DNA of 64,000 nt from Leptolyngbyaceae cyanobacterium JSC-12 (GTDB lineage Bacteria; Cyanobacteriota; Cyanobacteriia; Leptolyngbyales; Leptolyngbyaceae), in NCBI GenBank assembly GCA_000309945.1, contig CM001633.1, forward strand, positions 1,448,723-1,512,722, read 5' to 3'. The number at the start of each line of letters is the position of its first letter. Within the stretch, counting starts at the first letter, position 1. This document shows positions 19,604-27,982 of the stretch, in pieces. The notes under the pieces were generated by a model that worked only from the letters and a program-made list of their open reading frames with translations, made no database searches and was not told where the DNA came from. A program made the translations under genes and the position numbers.

Positions 19604-21850
19604 ATGTCCACCGTTGCTCCTGCTAAAACAATTGATGATCTCCGCCAAGCCCTGCGACCAGGACAGCGGGAACTGGCAGATTGGGATGGTGGTCCCTTAG
19701 CGGTTTCAGCCGTGCCAGGAGCCGGAAAATCCACTGGGATGGCAGTAGCTGCTGCGATCGCGATCGCTCGTTATCAACTTCATGCACGTCGGCAGTTAGT
19801 TGTGGTGACCTTTACGCGATCTGCTGCTGCCAATATCAAAGCCAAGATCAAACAGAACTTAAGAGATTTGGGATTGCCGCAGCAAGGATTTCAGGTTTCC
19901 ACGCTGCACGGGTTGGCATGGGCGATCGCCCGCACCCATTTGGAACTGACTGAACTCAATCATGAAAGTGTTCTAGTTACCCCGACTCAGAACAATCGCC
20001 TCATCCGCACCTGCGTGGAACAATGGATCGCTGCCAATCCCCAGCTTTATCAGCGCTTGCTGGAAGGGCGACAGTTTGACGGCGAAGAAACTGAGCGACT
20101 ACGGCGGCAATCCGTTCTCCGCACAGAAGTTTTACCAGAACTTGCCAACACTACGATTCGTGAGGCAAAAAGTTCTGGTTTGTTTCCGGCTGATTTGCGC
20201 CGTCTAGCCAATGAGATGACTGATGATTACTCGGTGCTGGCGATCGCGGGCGGATTGTACGAGCTATATCAGGAGCAACTACGCCGCCGCAACTGGATAG
20301 ACTACGACGAAATGATTCTAGCAGCTCTGCGTGCGCTGGATGACTCAACAGTGCGGTACTACTGGCAAACGCAGGTTTTTGCTGTGTTCGAAGATGAAGC
20401 GCAAGATTCCAGCCCGTTGCAAACTCGCCTGCTAGAAATTCTGGCGGCTGACCCGAATGAACCCACCAATCTCGCCAAACAAAATCTGGTACGAGTCGGT
20501 GACTCCAATCAAGCAATTAACTCTACCTTTACCCCGGCTGACCCGATCTTCTTTCGGGAATTTTGCGATCGCTGCCGCAAACAGCGTCGCCTTGCTACCA
20601 TGACCCAAGCCGGACGCAGCACTCGCACCATTATCGATGCTGCTAACTTTGTGTTGCAATGGGCAAACGCTGCCAAGCTTACAGGTACAGAAGAACCCTT
20701 CCACCATCAACTGATTCAACCCGTCGGTGCGAAAGACCCCCAGCCCAACCCTCCTATGGAAGGACGCGGGCTGGAGCTTTACACGCCAGATGATACCTAT
20801 CAAACCGTTGAACTTATTGGACAACGTGCTGTATCCCTGTTCAAACAGAATCCTGAAGCCACTGCTGCGGTGCTGGTGCGGGAAAATAAACAAGGGCAAT
20901 TTGTGGCACGAGAACTTTTTCGATGGTACGGCGAAACCCTCAATCTGTATGAAGTCGGAGGACTGGAACGACAATCGCATGTGCCTGCTGAAATGCTTAC
21001 TCTGTTACAATTTTGCGATCGCCCCCATTCACCCGACTACCTGAAATCTGCCCTGAGTACCTTCGTCGAACGCAAACTCATTCCGGCTCAAGACCTGAAT
21101 GCACTCACCAGTTTTCCGGAGCAGTTTCTTTACCCTGGACCACTCGATCCTCCGCAGGATGAACCTGTGGGGCAAGCTCGCTGGTTTTGCATTAGTTTGC
21201 TGCAAGCCCGGCTGGAACTACCCGCCTATCAACTCATCCCCTTCTTTGCCTATGCCTTGCGCTATGAGCAAAACGAACTGGCAACTGCCGACAAACTGAG
21301 CGATCGCATTAGCCAGCAAATGCAAGGCAAAAATACCTTATCTGCCATGATCAGTGTCCTCAACGAAATTGTCAGTTCTGAACGGTTTGAACCCGTCAAT
21401 GCCGATGATCATGACGAGCGTTACACCCAAAAAGGGCAACTCACCATCATCACCATGCACAAAGCAAAAGGGCTAGATTGGGACTACGTTTTTCTCCCCT
21501 TCTTGCACGACAGTCTTATTCCTGGAAAATTCAGAACCCCACCACAAGCCCAATTTCTGGGCGACTTTACCTTGTCAGAAATTGCCCGTGCCCACATCCG
21601 CGCCTATCTGCACCAACAAGCGACCTTTCCCGACATCTTCACCGCCTGGGAACGTGCTCAGAATTTGAAAACAGCGGAAGAGCTTCGTCTACTTTACGTT
21701 GCCATGACTCGTGCCAAACGCCTGCTGTGGATGTCTGCCGCAAGTCAAGCACCGTTTACCTGGAACAAGCCTGAAAACGTAGACGAGCGCAAACCTAGCC
21801 CTATCTTTTCTGCGCTACAAGAGCAGTTTCCCAGTTCGGTTATGGGTTGA
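19604..21850 (+). CDS. UvrD/Rep-family superfamily I DNA helicase
   Basis: The 748-residue protein starts at MSTVAPAKTIDDLRQALRPG. The frame is open from 19544, but the extra 20 residues are proline-rich and atypical. SF1A helicase motifs appear in order: Q-motif-like RPGQRELADWDG, Walker A AVPGAGKST near 36, motif Ia VTFTRSAAANI, motif II FEDEAQDSS near 263, motif IV/V TMHKAKGLDWDYVF near 617 and motif VI LLYVAMTRAKR near 696. The DEAQ rather than DExx box is tolerated in this family. Conserved cyanobacterial relatives exist in addition to true UvrD/PcrA. It probably unwinds DNA in repair or replication restart. Confidence 0.9.
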   Translation: MSTVAPAKTIDDLRQALRPGQRELADWDGGPLAVSAVPGAGKSTGMAVAAAIAIARYQLHARRQLVVVTFTRSAAANIKAKIKQNLRDLGLPQQGFQVSTLHGLAWAIARTHLELTELNHESVLVTPTQNNRLIRTCVEQWIAANPQLYQRLLEGRQFDGEETERLRRQSVLRTEVLPELANTTIREAKSSGLFPADLRRLANEMTDDYSVLAIAGGLYELYQEQLRRRNWIDYDEMILAALRALDDSTVRYYWQTQVFAVFEDEAQDSSPLQTRLLEILAADPNEPTNLAKQNLVRVGDSNQAINSTFTPADPIFFREFCDRCRKQRRLATMTQAGRSTRTIIDAANFVLQWANAAKLTGTEEPFHHQLIQPVGAKDPQPNPPMEGRGLELYTPDDTYQTVELIGQRAVSLFKQNPEATAAVLVRENKQGQFVARELFRWYGETLNLYEVGGLERQSHVPAEMLTLLQFCDRPHSPDYLKSALSTFVERKLIPAQDLNALTSFPEQFLYPGPLDPPQDEPVGQARWFCISLLQARLELPAYQLIPFFAYALRYEQNELATADKLSDRISQQMQGKNTLSAMISVLNEIVSSERFEPVNADDHDERYTQKGQLTIITMHKAKGLDWDYVFLPFLHDSLIPGKFRTPPQAQFLGDFTLSEIARAHIRAYLHQQATFPDIFTAWERAQNLKTAEELRLLYVAMTRAKRLLWMSAASQAPFTWNKPENVDERKPSPIFSALQEQFPSSVMG

Positions 21851-21859
21851 ACCTGTGGG

Positions 21860-22354
21860 CTATTTCCGAGCCGGAACCTCAACCATTGCTGTATCCTGAA
21901 TTACTTTGCCTTGATACAGCAGGTCATCATGCCCGTTGGTGTTGAGAGTGACAGTGATTTTGTTGAGTCCTGATTTGAGACTGGAATTGGGGAGGTGATA
22001 CCAGTTGCCGTACAGGCGAGCAACCTTTTGACCATTGATGTAGAGATGGGCGTGCCCTTCATTTGAACGATTACTTTTAGTATTGACTCGTTCTGGAGCG
22101 AAAGCAAAGTTCGCAACCCTAAGCTCTAAGTTCCAGCCATTCATCGGGTCAGGATGCACCACCAACTTCACCGTTGGCACAGGTTGTCCTTGTGGAATTT
22201 CGACTGCTCCATGTCGATGAGTTGCGCCGGAGTGGCTACCATCCCCCGAATGGCGTGGAGTCATGCCCGGCTTATTTTCATGGGCTGAAAGTGGCACAGA
22301 GTTGACTGTGAGAATACTAGCAATCGCAACCACTCCAAACAAAACCGATTTCAT
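21860..22354 (-). CDS. Secreted His-rich protein translationally coupled to petJ
   Basis: This is a 164-residue exported protein. The ATG at 22352-22354 shares one base with the petJ stop (TAATG) and is preceded by GGAAGG, so the start [15 protein letters not shown] is preferred over the frame start at 22366. A signal peptide covers about residues 1-24 (ending LSA). The mature N-terminus is rich in histidine (HENKPGMTPRHSGDGSHSG, then HRHG), with further His in EGHAHLYINGQK and NGHDDLLYQ, suggesting metal binding. The remainder looks like a beta-sandwich domain. Coupling to cytochrome c6 in a copper-switch locus suggests a periplasmic or lumenal metal-handling role; this is inference. No named family was recognised. 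Confidence 0.8.
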   Translation of the reverse strand: MKSVLFGVVAIASILTVNSVPLSAHENKPGMTPRHSGDGSHSGATHRHGAVEIPQGQPVPTVKLVVHPDPMNGWNLELRVANFAFAPERVNTKSNRSNEGHAHLYINGQKVARLYGNWYHLPNSSLKSGLNKITVTLNTNGHDDLLYQGKVIQDTAMVEVPARK

Positions 22355-22704
22355 TAAGCCTTCCACCCCTTTGCCGACTGATCTAATACGTATTCAGCCA
22401 CAGCTTGAATTTGGTCATCACTAAGACGATTTTTGAAAGCTGGCATCGCGCTCTTACCATTCGTCACCTGGTTGACAATGGCATCCAAGGTATCCATGCT
22501 GTACTGATGCAATGCATCGGCTTTCAAGCTTTTGCTGGCATTAATCACGTTGTTGCCGTTAGCATGGCAGGCGGCGCAGTTGGCGCTAAATACCTTCGCT
22601 CCGTTTGCCAAGACAGCGGCTGAAGCCTCCGCAAATGCCGGACGAGTCATCAATAGCATCAGGCAAGCGATCGCAATAATCAGTTTGACGAAAACCTTTC
22701 TCAC
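22354..22704 (-). CDS. petJ: Cytochrome c6
   Basis: A 116-residue precursor of the lumenal heme protein that carries electrons from cytochrome b6f to photosystem I (and to oxidase) when plastocyanin is unavailable. Residues 1-25 are a signal peptide ending AFA. The heme site is C43-A-A-C46-H47, and the axial methionine is M87 in the segment [16 protein letters not shown]. Length matches the family. The start is GTG at 22702-22704, preceded by GGAGGA. The coupled His-rich gene follows directly and a BlaI-type repressor plus M56 protease are divergent, as in the copper-controlled PetRP system. Confidence 0.95.
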   Translation of the reverse strand: MRKVFVKLIIAIACLMLLMTRPAFAEASAAVLANGAKVFSANCAACHANGNNVINASKSLKADALHQYSMDTLDAIVNQVTNGKSAMPAFKNRLSDDQIQAVAEYVLDQSAKGWKA

Positions 22705-22918
22705 AAGTCCTCCAGATTCGGCACACTACAATCGGCAGTTTCCTAATGTTGCCCCTCTCAAAAAAAAGTCGCAAAAACCCTGCTGGGGCAATAACTAACG
22801 CATGCCCCAAATCAGGGATAAATGCTTTCGAGAAGCAAACTGTAGATGTTAACTATCATGCGGTGAGTTCTGAGTCATCGTCAAAAGACAGGCTGTCAAA
22901 CTTAGCTTGCAATTTTCG

Positions 22919-22956
22919 ATTTCGCTATATCCTAATGATTTCGCTATATCCTAATG
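22919..22956. promoter_or_regulatory. 19-bp perfect tandem repeat upstream of the BlaI-type regulator
   Basis: The unit ATTTCGCTATATCCTAATG occurs twice without a gap, at 22919-22937 and 22938-22956, ending 26 bases before the regulator ATG in the 278-base petJ/regulator divergent region. Placement makes it a candidate operator pair or duplicated promoter element. It has no clear BlaI-type TACA/TGTA dyad, so function is unproven. Confidence 0.6.
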
Positions 22957-22982
22957 ACATATCTGCTTACGTCGTTCTCTCT

Positions 22983-23402
22983 ATGACTGCTTTACCAAAC
23001 TATCGACCCAAAAACCTGTCGCTCGGGCCACTTGAGCGGGAAATCTTGCACATTGTTTGGGAATTGGGAACTGTCAGCGTTAAAGATGTTCACGATCGCA
23101 TCCTGGAAGATCCTGATCGTGAACTGGCATATACCTCTGTAACAACTGTGTTGAATCGCCTCACAAATAAGGGTTGGCTAGCGTGTGACAGGCAGGGACG
23201 TAGTTTTGCCTGGCGATCGCTAATCTCGCAGGAACAGGCAAAAGCACTGGAAGCTTACGAGCAGTTGAATCAGTTTTTGGCGGTCAGTAATCCTGATGTT
23301 GTTGCAGCATTTGCGGATAGCCTGGATCAAACCAGTGTGGAACAGCTTGAAGCAATCGCTGCCAAACTCCGCGCCGTTCGCAAAGCCAGGGAGGCACACT
23401 AA
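22983..23402 (+). CDS. petR: BlaI/CopY-family repressor, PetR-like
   Basis: The 139-residue protein begins MTALPNYRPKNLSLGPLERE and has the BlaI/MecI winged helix (ILHIVWELGTVSVKDVHDRI, then LAYTSVTTVLNRLTNKGWL) followed by a helical dimerisation tail. The ATG at 22983 is chosen because the family starts there; the frame runs open 79 codons upstream. Its TAA overlaps the protease ATG by one base (TAATG). In Synechocystis, PetR of this family represses petJ and activates petE, and is removed by the PetP protease when copper is present. Adjacency to petJ supports that role here, though orthology is inferred from context. Confidence 0.85.
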   Translation: MTALPNYRPKNLSLGPLEREILHIVWELGTVSVKDVHDRILEDPDRELAYTSVTTVLNRLTNKGWLACDRQGRSFAWRSLISQEQAKALEAYEQLNQFLAVSNPDVVAAFADSLDQTSVEQLEAIAAKLRAVRKAREAH

Positions 23403-24244
23403 TGCATTTTCTGATGATGTTGATTGGCTTAGGACTAGCGTGGGGTGTGCGTTCTTTTGCCACTGCTGCAACGGGTAACTTAACTAAACGCTGGCAACAA
23501 ACATTAGGCTTATTTCTGTTTTCGCCTCTACTGTTGCTGATGACGGCGCTTGCCATCCTTTGCATGGGCCCATCTGGGCAAATGCTGGGGCACTGGGAAG
23601 GCTGGTTAGGCTACGATCTGGCATTCTGGTTTCTCGCATGGGCGATCGCATCTGGCATTAAGCTAGCCTGGGAAGGACATCAGACCGTTCAGCGACTTCG
23701 CCAAAATCCTGTGATCGAGATCAATGGCAACGTAGCCTACTTGCTCGACACCTCCGAGCTTTATAGCGCTCAAGTGGGGTTCTGGCAGCCAGAATTGGTC
23801 GTGAGTCAGGGATTGCTGACGACACTGGATGATGAACATCTGGAAGCCGTGCTGGTTCATGAACAAGCCCATGCCCACTACCATGACACTTTCTGGTTTT
23901 TCTGGCTGGGCTGGCTGCGTCGCCTCACGTGTTGGCTGCCCCACACCGAAGCCCTCTGGCAAGATTTGTTGATGCTGCGCGAACTCCGAGCTGATCAACG
24001 TGCGGTTAGCCAGGTTGATCCTTTGGTGTTGGCAGAATCTTTGCTGATGGTAGTGAGTGCGCCATTGATGCAACCAGAAGTTTGTGCCACCTTCAGTTGG
24101 ACAGTTTCCCGCGATCGCCTGACTGAACGCATCGACTCTCTCCTTGCAGATTCTGCTCCAGCTATGCCAACCAACCTCTGGTCAATGAGTTGGTTATTGC
24201 TCGTGTTGCTGCCGCTGATGACAATTCCGTTGCACGTTGGATGA
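23402..24244 (+). CDS. petP: M56-family membrane metalloprotease, PetP-like
   Basis: The 280-residue membrane protein has N-terminal helices at about 1-20, 33-55 and 72-92. A cytoplasmic zinc protease domain carries HEQAH at 153-157 and the third ligand context ELRAD at 194-198. A C-terminal helix covers about 257-277. This is a BlaR1/MecR1 protease without a beta-lactam sensor domain. In Synechocystis the PetP protease degrades PetR in response to copper. Translational coupling to the repressor (TAATG overlap) and position beside petJ fit. The ATG at 23402 is fixed by this overlap. Confidence 0.86.
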   Translation: MHFLMMLIGLGLAWGVRSFATAATGNLTKRWQQTLGLFLFSPLLLLMTALAILCMGPSGQMLGHWEGWLGYDLAFWFLAWAIASGIKLAWEGHQTVQRLRQNPVIEINGNVAYLLDTSELYSAQVGFWQPELVVSQGLLTTLDDEHLEAVLVHEQAHAHYHDTFWFFWLGWLRRLTCWLPHTEALWQDLLMLRELRADQRAVSQVDPLVLAESLLMVVSAPLMQPEVCATFSWTVSRDRLTERIDSLLADSAPAMPTNLWSMSWLLLVLLPLMTIPLHVG

Positions 24245-24245
24245 A

Positions 24246-24911
24246 ATGTCAACCAAAACGTTAGGACTCAGCGATCACCTTTATGATTACTTGCTCTCAG
24301 TCTCTTTGCGGGAGCCAGATGTATTGCGAGAACTGCGGCAGGAAACTGCCAACCATCCCATGAGCCAGATGCAAATTGCACCAGAACAAGGACAATTCAT
24401 GGCATTGTTGGTGCAGTTGATGGGCGCAAAGAAAACGTTGGAAATTGGAGTGTTTACTGGATACAGTTCCCTGGCAGTAGCACTAGCGCTTCCTCCCGAC
24501 GGCAGAATCATTGCCTGTGATGTCAGCGAAGAATATACTGCAATCGCTCGTCGCTATTGGGAAAAAGCTGGAGTTTCCCACAAGATCGATTTACGCATCG
24601 CTCCTGCTCTGGAAACGTTAGAGACTTTAATCACCTCTGGGCACTCTAATACCTTTGACTTTGCCTTCATTGATGCAGATAAAAGTCATTACAACGATTA
24701 CTACGAGCGATCGCTGCAACTCATCCGTCCTGGCGGATTAATTGCTATCGATAACGTTCTCTGGTCTGGTGATGTCGCTGACTTAGCTGTGACTGATAAT
24801 CGTACTGAAAAAATACGAGCCTTAAACCAAAAACTGCATCAAGATCAGCGCATTACTCTCAGTTTAGTTCCCATTGCAGACGGACTCACGCTTGCCATCA
24901 AACGATGTTAA
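24246..24911 (+). CDS. Class I SAM-dependent O-methyltransferase (CCoAOMT-like)
   Basis: The 221-residue protein matches the small cation-dependent O-methyltransferase family. It shows the SAM motif LEIGVFTGYSSLAVALALP at about 63-81, DADKS at about 140 with metal-binding Asp, and IAIDNVLWSGDVAD near 161-174. The ATG at 24246 follows the protease stop by one base, so it is probably the third gene of the petR-petP unit. Family members methylate catechol-like substrates; a substrate cannot be assigned. Whether the enzyme belongs to copper regulation or is merely co-transcribed is unknown. Confidence 0.88.
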   Translation: MSTKTLGLSDHLYDYLLSVSLREPDVLRELRQETANHPMSQMQIAPEQGQFMALLVQLMGAKKTLEIGVFTGYSSLAVALALPPDGRIIACDVSEEYTAIARRYWEKAGVSHKIDLRIAPALETLETLITSGHSNTFDFAFIDADKSHYNDYYERSLQLIRPGGLIAIDNVLWSGDVADLAVTDNRTEKIRALNQKLHQDQRITLSLVPIADGLTLAIKRC

Positions 24912-24932
24912 GCCCAGGTATAGAAGATGCCT

Positions 24933-25307
24933 CTACAATCCAACAAGTTCTCGTGATTCGAGACCGATGAGTTTTTGGGCGATCGCTAATTTTGTCTCTA
25001 GCTTGGCAACACTAAATTCGTTTCGCAGATGTTCGAGGCGAGCAGTAGCATTTGCCTTCTCAGCGGTTAGACGATTCAGGGCATCACAGGCATGGCGATA
25101 TTCCAGGTTGGCTTGCAATACTTCAAACCGTCGCGCCCGCCGTTGATTATCGTTTTTTAAGCCAGCTTCAAATGCAACAACACGATCAGCGTTTCCTTCT
25201 AATCGAGCAATGTGTTGACGTGCTTCATTCAGTTGGTGCTCAATCTCGTTTACCGCCTGGGCAGACTGAGCGATCGCGCTAGGATACTGACTCAGACTCA
25301 GTTTCAT
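24933..25307 (-). CDS. Coiled-coil hypothetical protein
   Basis: A 124-residue protein, almost entirely predicted helix with heptad character (AVNEIEHQLNEARQHIARLE, then CDALNRLTAEKANATARLEH), rich in Ala, Glu, Leu and Arg. The ATG at 25305-25307 follows GGAG with a good spacing and is preferred over the TTG at 25322. It is the second gene of a two-gene unit after 25341-25610, with a gap of 33 bases. Both may belong to a mobile or accessory module. Function not recognised. Confidence 0.7.
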   Translation of the reverse strand: MKLSLSQYPSAIAQSAQAVNEIEHQLNEARQHIARLEGNADRVVAFEAGLKNDNQRRARRFEVLQANLEYRHACDALNRLTAEKANATARLEHLRNEFSVAKLETKLAIAQKLIGLESRELVGL

Positions 25308-25340
25308 AATGAGAATCTCCAACAGATAGAATTTTGAGAT

Positions 25341-25610
25341 TTAGGCAACCAATTCAGCAAGTTGGGCGTGTTGAGGACGGCTGGGGACCTCTACCAAATT
25401 GGGAACTGAGTTAGACTGAATAGCCGCCTCCTCTAAAATCCTGACCTCAATATTGACAGCAACCAGATAGGAGCCTGCGCGATCGCCAACAGCTTTTGCG
25501 ACGATCTCTGCCAAAGCAGGATGCTCCGCAGTGATGGGATCGCGCAGTGTGCACCGCTCCCACTCGTATTTCGCCATTGGATCGAGACTGAGGATGTAGT
25601 GCTTAGTCAT
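25341..25610 (-). CDS. Small hypothetical protein, first gene of a two-gene unit
   Basis: The 89-residue protein starts MTKHYILSLDPMAKYEWERC and contains no membrane segment or known motif. The first half is charged and the last third is Pro/Ala/Leu-rich. It is directly upstream of the coiled-coil gene and 130 bases from copy A of the interspersed repeat. Its partner gene suggests a two-component module of unknown role. Confidence 0.65.
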   Translation of the reverse strand: MTKHYILSLDPMAKYEWERCTLRDPITAEHPALAEIVAKAVGDRAGSYLVAVNIEVRILEEAAIQSNSVPNLVEVPSRPQHAQLAELVA

Positions 25611-25740
25611 GATCGAGAACTTGAATTGCTTAGTACATATGTTCTATATTAACGGAATAGAATCCAGGCTGCAAGCGATCGCTCTCGCTGTTTATTCAGG
25701 CTTTATAGCCATAGGCATGTGAAACTTGGCTATAGTAAGT

Positions 25741-25803
25741 CAGAACGCTCACCCAGACTCGGGTTTTCAGGCATTCGACTGGTTCTGAGCATCCTGACCA
25801 AAG
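25741..25803 (+). repeat. Interspersed ~62-bp repeat, copy A
   Basis: This unit begins CAGAACGCTCACCCAGACTC and contains the conserved blocks TTCAGG and CGACTGGTTC. It aligns without gaps over most of its length to copies at 27397-27459 and (reverse) 27921-27982. It lies between the two-gene hypothetical unit and the 3' end of the deaminase gene. Confidence 0.8.
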
Positions 25804-25924
25804 CTGTAAATTTGTCTGTCAACCCGCATAAATTTGCAGATTTTTGGAGACAGGATGAATTGGCGTACATGTGGTGATTAGTCAGCAGAGTAATACATCA
25901 AATGTGCCGTCAAGGAGCTATCAG

Positions 25925-27283
25925 TTAACCAACTAACTGTTTTGCTAGTCGATTAGTCTGATCAATTAAATGTGGCTGATCAACAGTAGTTAAGCGCCCT
26001 TCAGAAATTACCTTGCGCCCATTGATGAAGCTGTAATCAACCGAATGTGCCAGACAGAGAACAATCGCCGCTACAGGATCATGCAAGGCTCCAGCAAATT
26101 GGGGACGATCCAGGTCGATCGCAATAAAATCAGCCGACATTCCAGGAGCAAGTGCACCAATGTCATCTCGTCCCAGTACCCTTGCGCCGCCCAGAGTGGC
26201 TATTTCTAGAATGTCTCGTGCGGTCATCGAAGCTGCATTGCGATCGCGCACTCGTGCCAGTAGAAACGCCGTCCGAGCTTCTTGCAGTAAGTTCCCTGTA
26301 TCATTTGATGAGGAACCATCCACACCAAGACTGACAGGCACTCCAGCATTCAGCATTTTACGAATTGGGGCAATTCCGCTGGCAAGGCGGGTGTTACTTC
26401 CTGGACAATGGCTTACCCCTGTCCCAGTTTCACCAAATTTCTGAATTGTGACATCATCCAACATGACGCAGTGCGCGTGCCATACATCACTTCCGAGCCA
26501 GCCCACAGATTCAGCATAGTCACCCGGAATCACGCCAAACATCTCCAAGCTGTAATCCACATCAGATTGGTTTTCTGCCAGGTGAGTATGCAATCGTACC
26601 CCAGAATGAGATCGCGCTAATGCAGCGGATTCTCGCATCAAATTCTGTGTGACGGAAAACGGAGAACAGGGAGCCAGGGTAATTCGCAGCATGGCATGAG
26701 AGGACGGATCGTGATACTGCTCAATTAACCGTTGAGAATCCTTCAAGATGGTGTCTTCCTGTTCCACTAACGAGTCGGGAGGTAAGCCGCCTTGGCTTTC
26801 GCCCACACTCATGCTGCCCCGACTAGCATGGAATCGCAGCCCAATCTCCTGCATTGCAGCGATTTCATCATCCAATCTACAACCGTTGGGATAAATATAG
26901 AGATGATCACTCGATGTGGTACAACCTGACAGCATCAGTTCCGCGGCTGCCATTTGAGCGCTTGTGTAAATTGCCTGGGGCGTGAGATTTGCCCACACGG
27001 GATAGAGGCTTTGCAGCCAGTGAAACAAGCTGCCATTTTGAGCAGCAGGCAATACGCGGGTGAGGACTTGAAAGAAATGGTGATGGGTGTTTACCAATCC
27101 TGGCAGCACAATGAAGCGCCGATGCAAATCTAATACTTCATCTGCTGTTTGCGGTAAGTCTTGCGTGGCGCCGACCTGTTCAATCAGGTGATCGCGAATA
27201 AACAGTGCTCCATCAGTGATTTCTCGGCGCTTGGTATCCATCGTTACCAGCGTATGAATGTGTTTAACCAGCAGGGTAGGCAT
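25925..27283 (-). CDS. 8-oxoguanine deaminase-like amidohydrolase
   Basis: The 452-residue amidohydrolase has the TIM-barrel metal motif VNTHHHFFQ near 64-72, then HTHLAEN near 233-239, HAHCVML near 269-275 and the catalytic aspartate in SLGVDGSSSND near 318-328. It is most like the 8-oxoguanine deaminase/hydroxyatrazine-ethylaminohydrolase branch, which hydrolyses the 2-amino group of 8-oxoguanine or related purines and triazines. The natural role may be salvage or detoxification of oxidised purine. It is monocistronic and bracketed on both sides by copies of the interspersed repeat (A and B). Confidence 0.82.
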   Translation of the reverse strand: MPTLLVKHIHTLVTMDTKRREITDGALFIRDHLIEQVGATQDLPQTADEVLDLHRRFIVLPGLVNTHHHFFQVLTRVLPAAQNGSLFHWLQSLYPVWANLTPQAIYTSAQMAAAELMLSGCTTSSDHLYIYPNGCRLDDEIAAMQEIGLRFHASRGSMSVGESQGGLPPDSLVEQEDTILKDSQRLIEQYHDPSSHAMLRITLAPCSPFSVTQNLMRESAALARSHSGVRLHTHLAENQSDVDYSLEMFGVIPGDYAESVGWLGSDVWHAHCVMLDDVTIQKFGETGTGVSHCPGSNTRLASGIAPIRKMLNAGVPVSLGVDGSSSNDTGNLLQEARTAFLLARVRDRNAASMTARDILEIATLGGARVLGRDDIGALAPGMSADFIAIDLDRPQFAGALHDPVAAIVLCLAHSVDYSFINGRKVISEGRLTTVDQPHLIDQTNRLAKQLVG

Positions 27284-27396
27284 TAGCTCGTGGAATGACA
27301 GAACATTTAGACATTTAATCGTACTGTATCTGAGACAAGCCGTTGGTTAGGAAACTCCCATTCTTTGCTGGCAACAAAGCTCCTGGTTGAACCGTA

Positions 27397-27459
27397 CAGA
27401 ACACCTACCCAGCATCGAACTTTCAGGAACTCGGCTGGTTCTAAACGTTCTAAACCAAG
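27397..27459 (+). repeat. Interspersed ~62-bp repeat, copy B
   Basis: This unit begins CAGAACACCTACCCAGCATC and shares with copies A and C the blocks CAGAAC, ACCCA, TCAGG and CTGGTTC in the same spacing. It lies about 114 bases upstream of the deaminase start, between the deaminase and the 70-residue small gene. Confidence 0.78.
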
Positions 27460-27679
27460 CAATAGTTCACAAATTTCAAATATTCGTAAACACTGAGACA
27501 AACTCTTTCATGAATGCTAAAACCGTATTAGCAGGGTCAGAGATTACCGCCATCCTTACAGAGCAATCGTAATAACACTCAAAAAAAAGATGAACGATCC
27601 AGGATACGTAAGGATGTTATGAATTTGTCAGCCGGGAAATATAAAAAAGTAGTTAAGATTGACCCAGAGGATTTTGAAA

Positions 27680-27892
27680 ATGGTTCGCGTACCTGGTAGC
27701 AGTGTTCGTTCTGCCATTGCGATGGGGCAGATCATGAGGCGAGTTATCGAGTCTGGCAAGATTACGCGTGCGGACGAAGTGGTGTTCCTACAAGCACTAT
27801 CCTCCGAAATTGATTTGACGGCTGAAGACATGATGACGCTGAAGGACTTGATGAAGCGGATGGATATGGGCTTAATCAAGATTGCAGATTAA
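27680..27892 (+). CDS. Small conserved-looking protein of 70 residues
   Basis: The ATG at 27680 opens MVRVPGSSVRSAIAMGQIMR, continuing with an acidic helical stretch (TAEDMMTLKDLMKRMDMG). Codon usage and composition look coding, with a bipartite helix-turn-helix-like pattern, but no family was recognised. The extra seven residues upstream in the frame (from 27659) are less likely. The gene sits between repeat copies B and C. Confidence 0.55.
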   Translation: MVRVPGSSVRSAIAMGQIMRRVIESGKITRADEVVFLQALSSEIDLTAEDMMTLKDLMKRMDMGLIKIAD

Positions 27893-27920
27893 GCTGAATG
27901 GCTGGAAAGGCTAAATATCT

Positions 27921-27982
27921 CTTGGTCAGAACACTTTGAACCAGTCGCATTCCTGAGAACTCGGTTTTGGGTCGACGTTCTG
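27921..27982 (-). repeat. Interspersed ~62-bp repeat, copy C (inverted)
   Basis: Read on the minus strand this unit begins CAGAACGTCGACCCAAAACC and ends GTGTTCTGACCAAG, so its ends are nearly inverted (CAGAAC/GTTCTG). It matches copies A and B in length and in the ACCCA, CTCAGG and CGACTGGTTC blocks. It lies 28 bases after the small gene. Confidence 0.8.
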
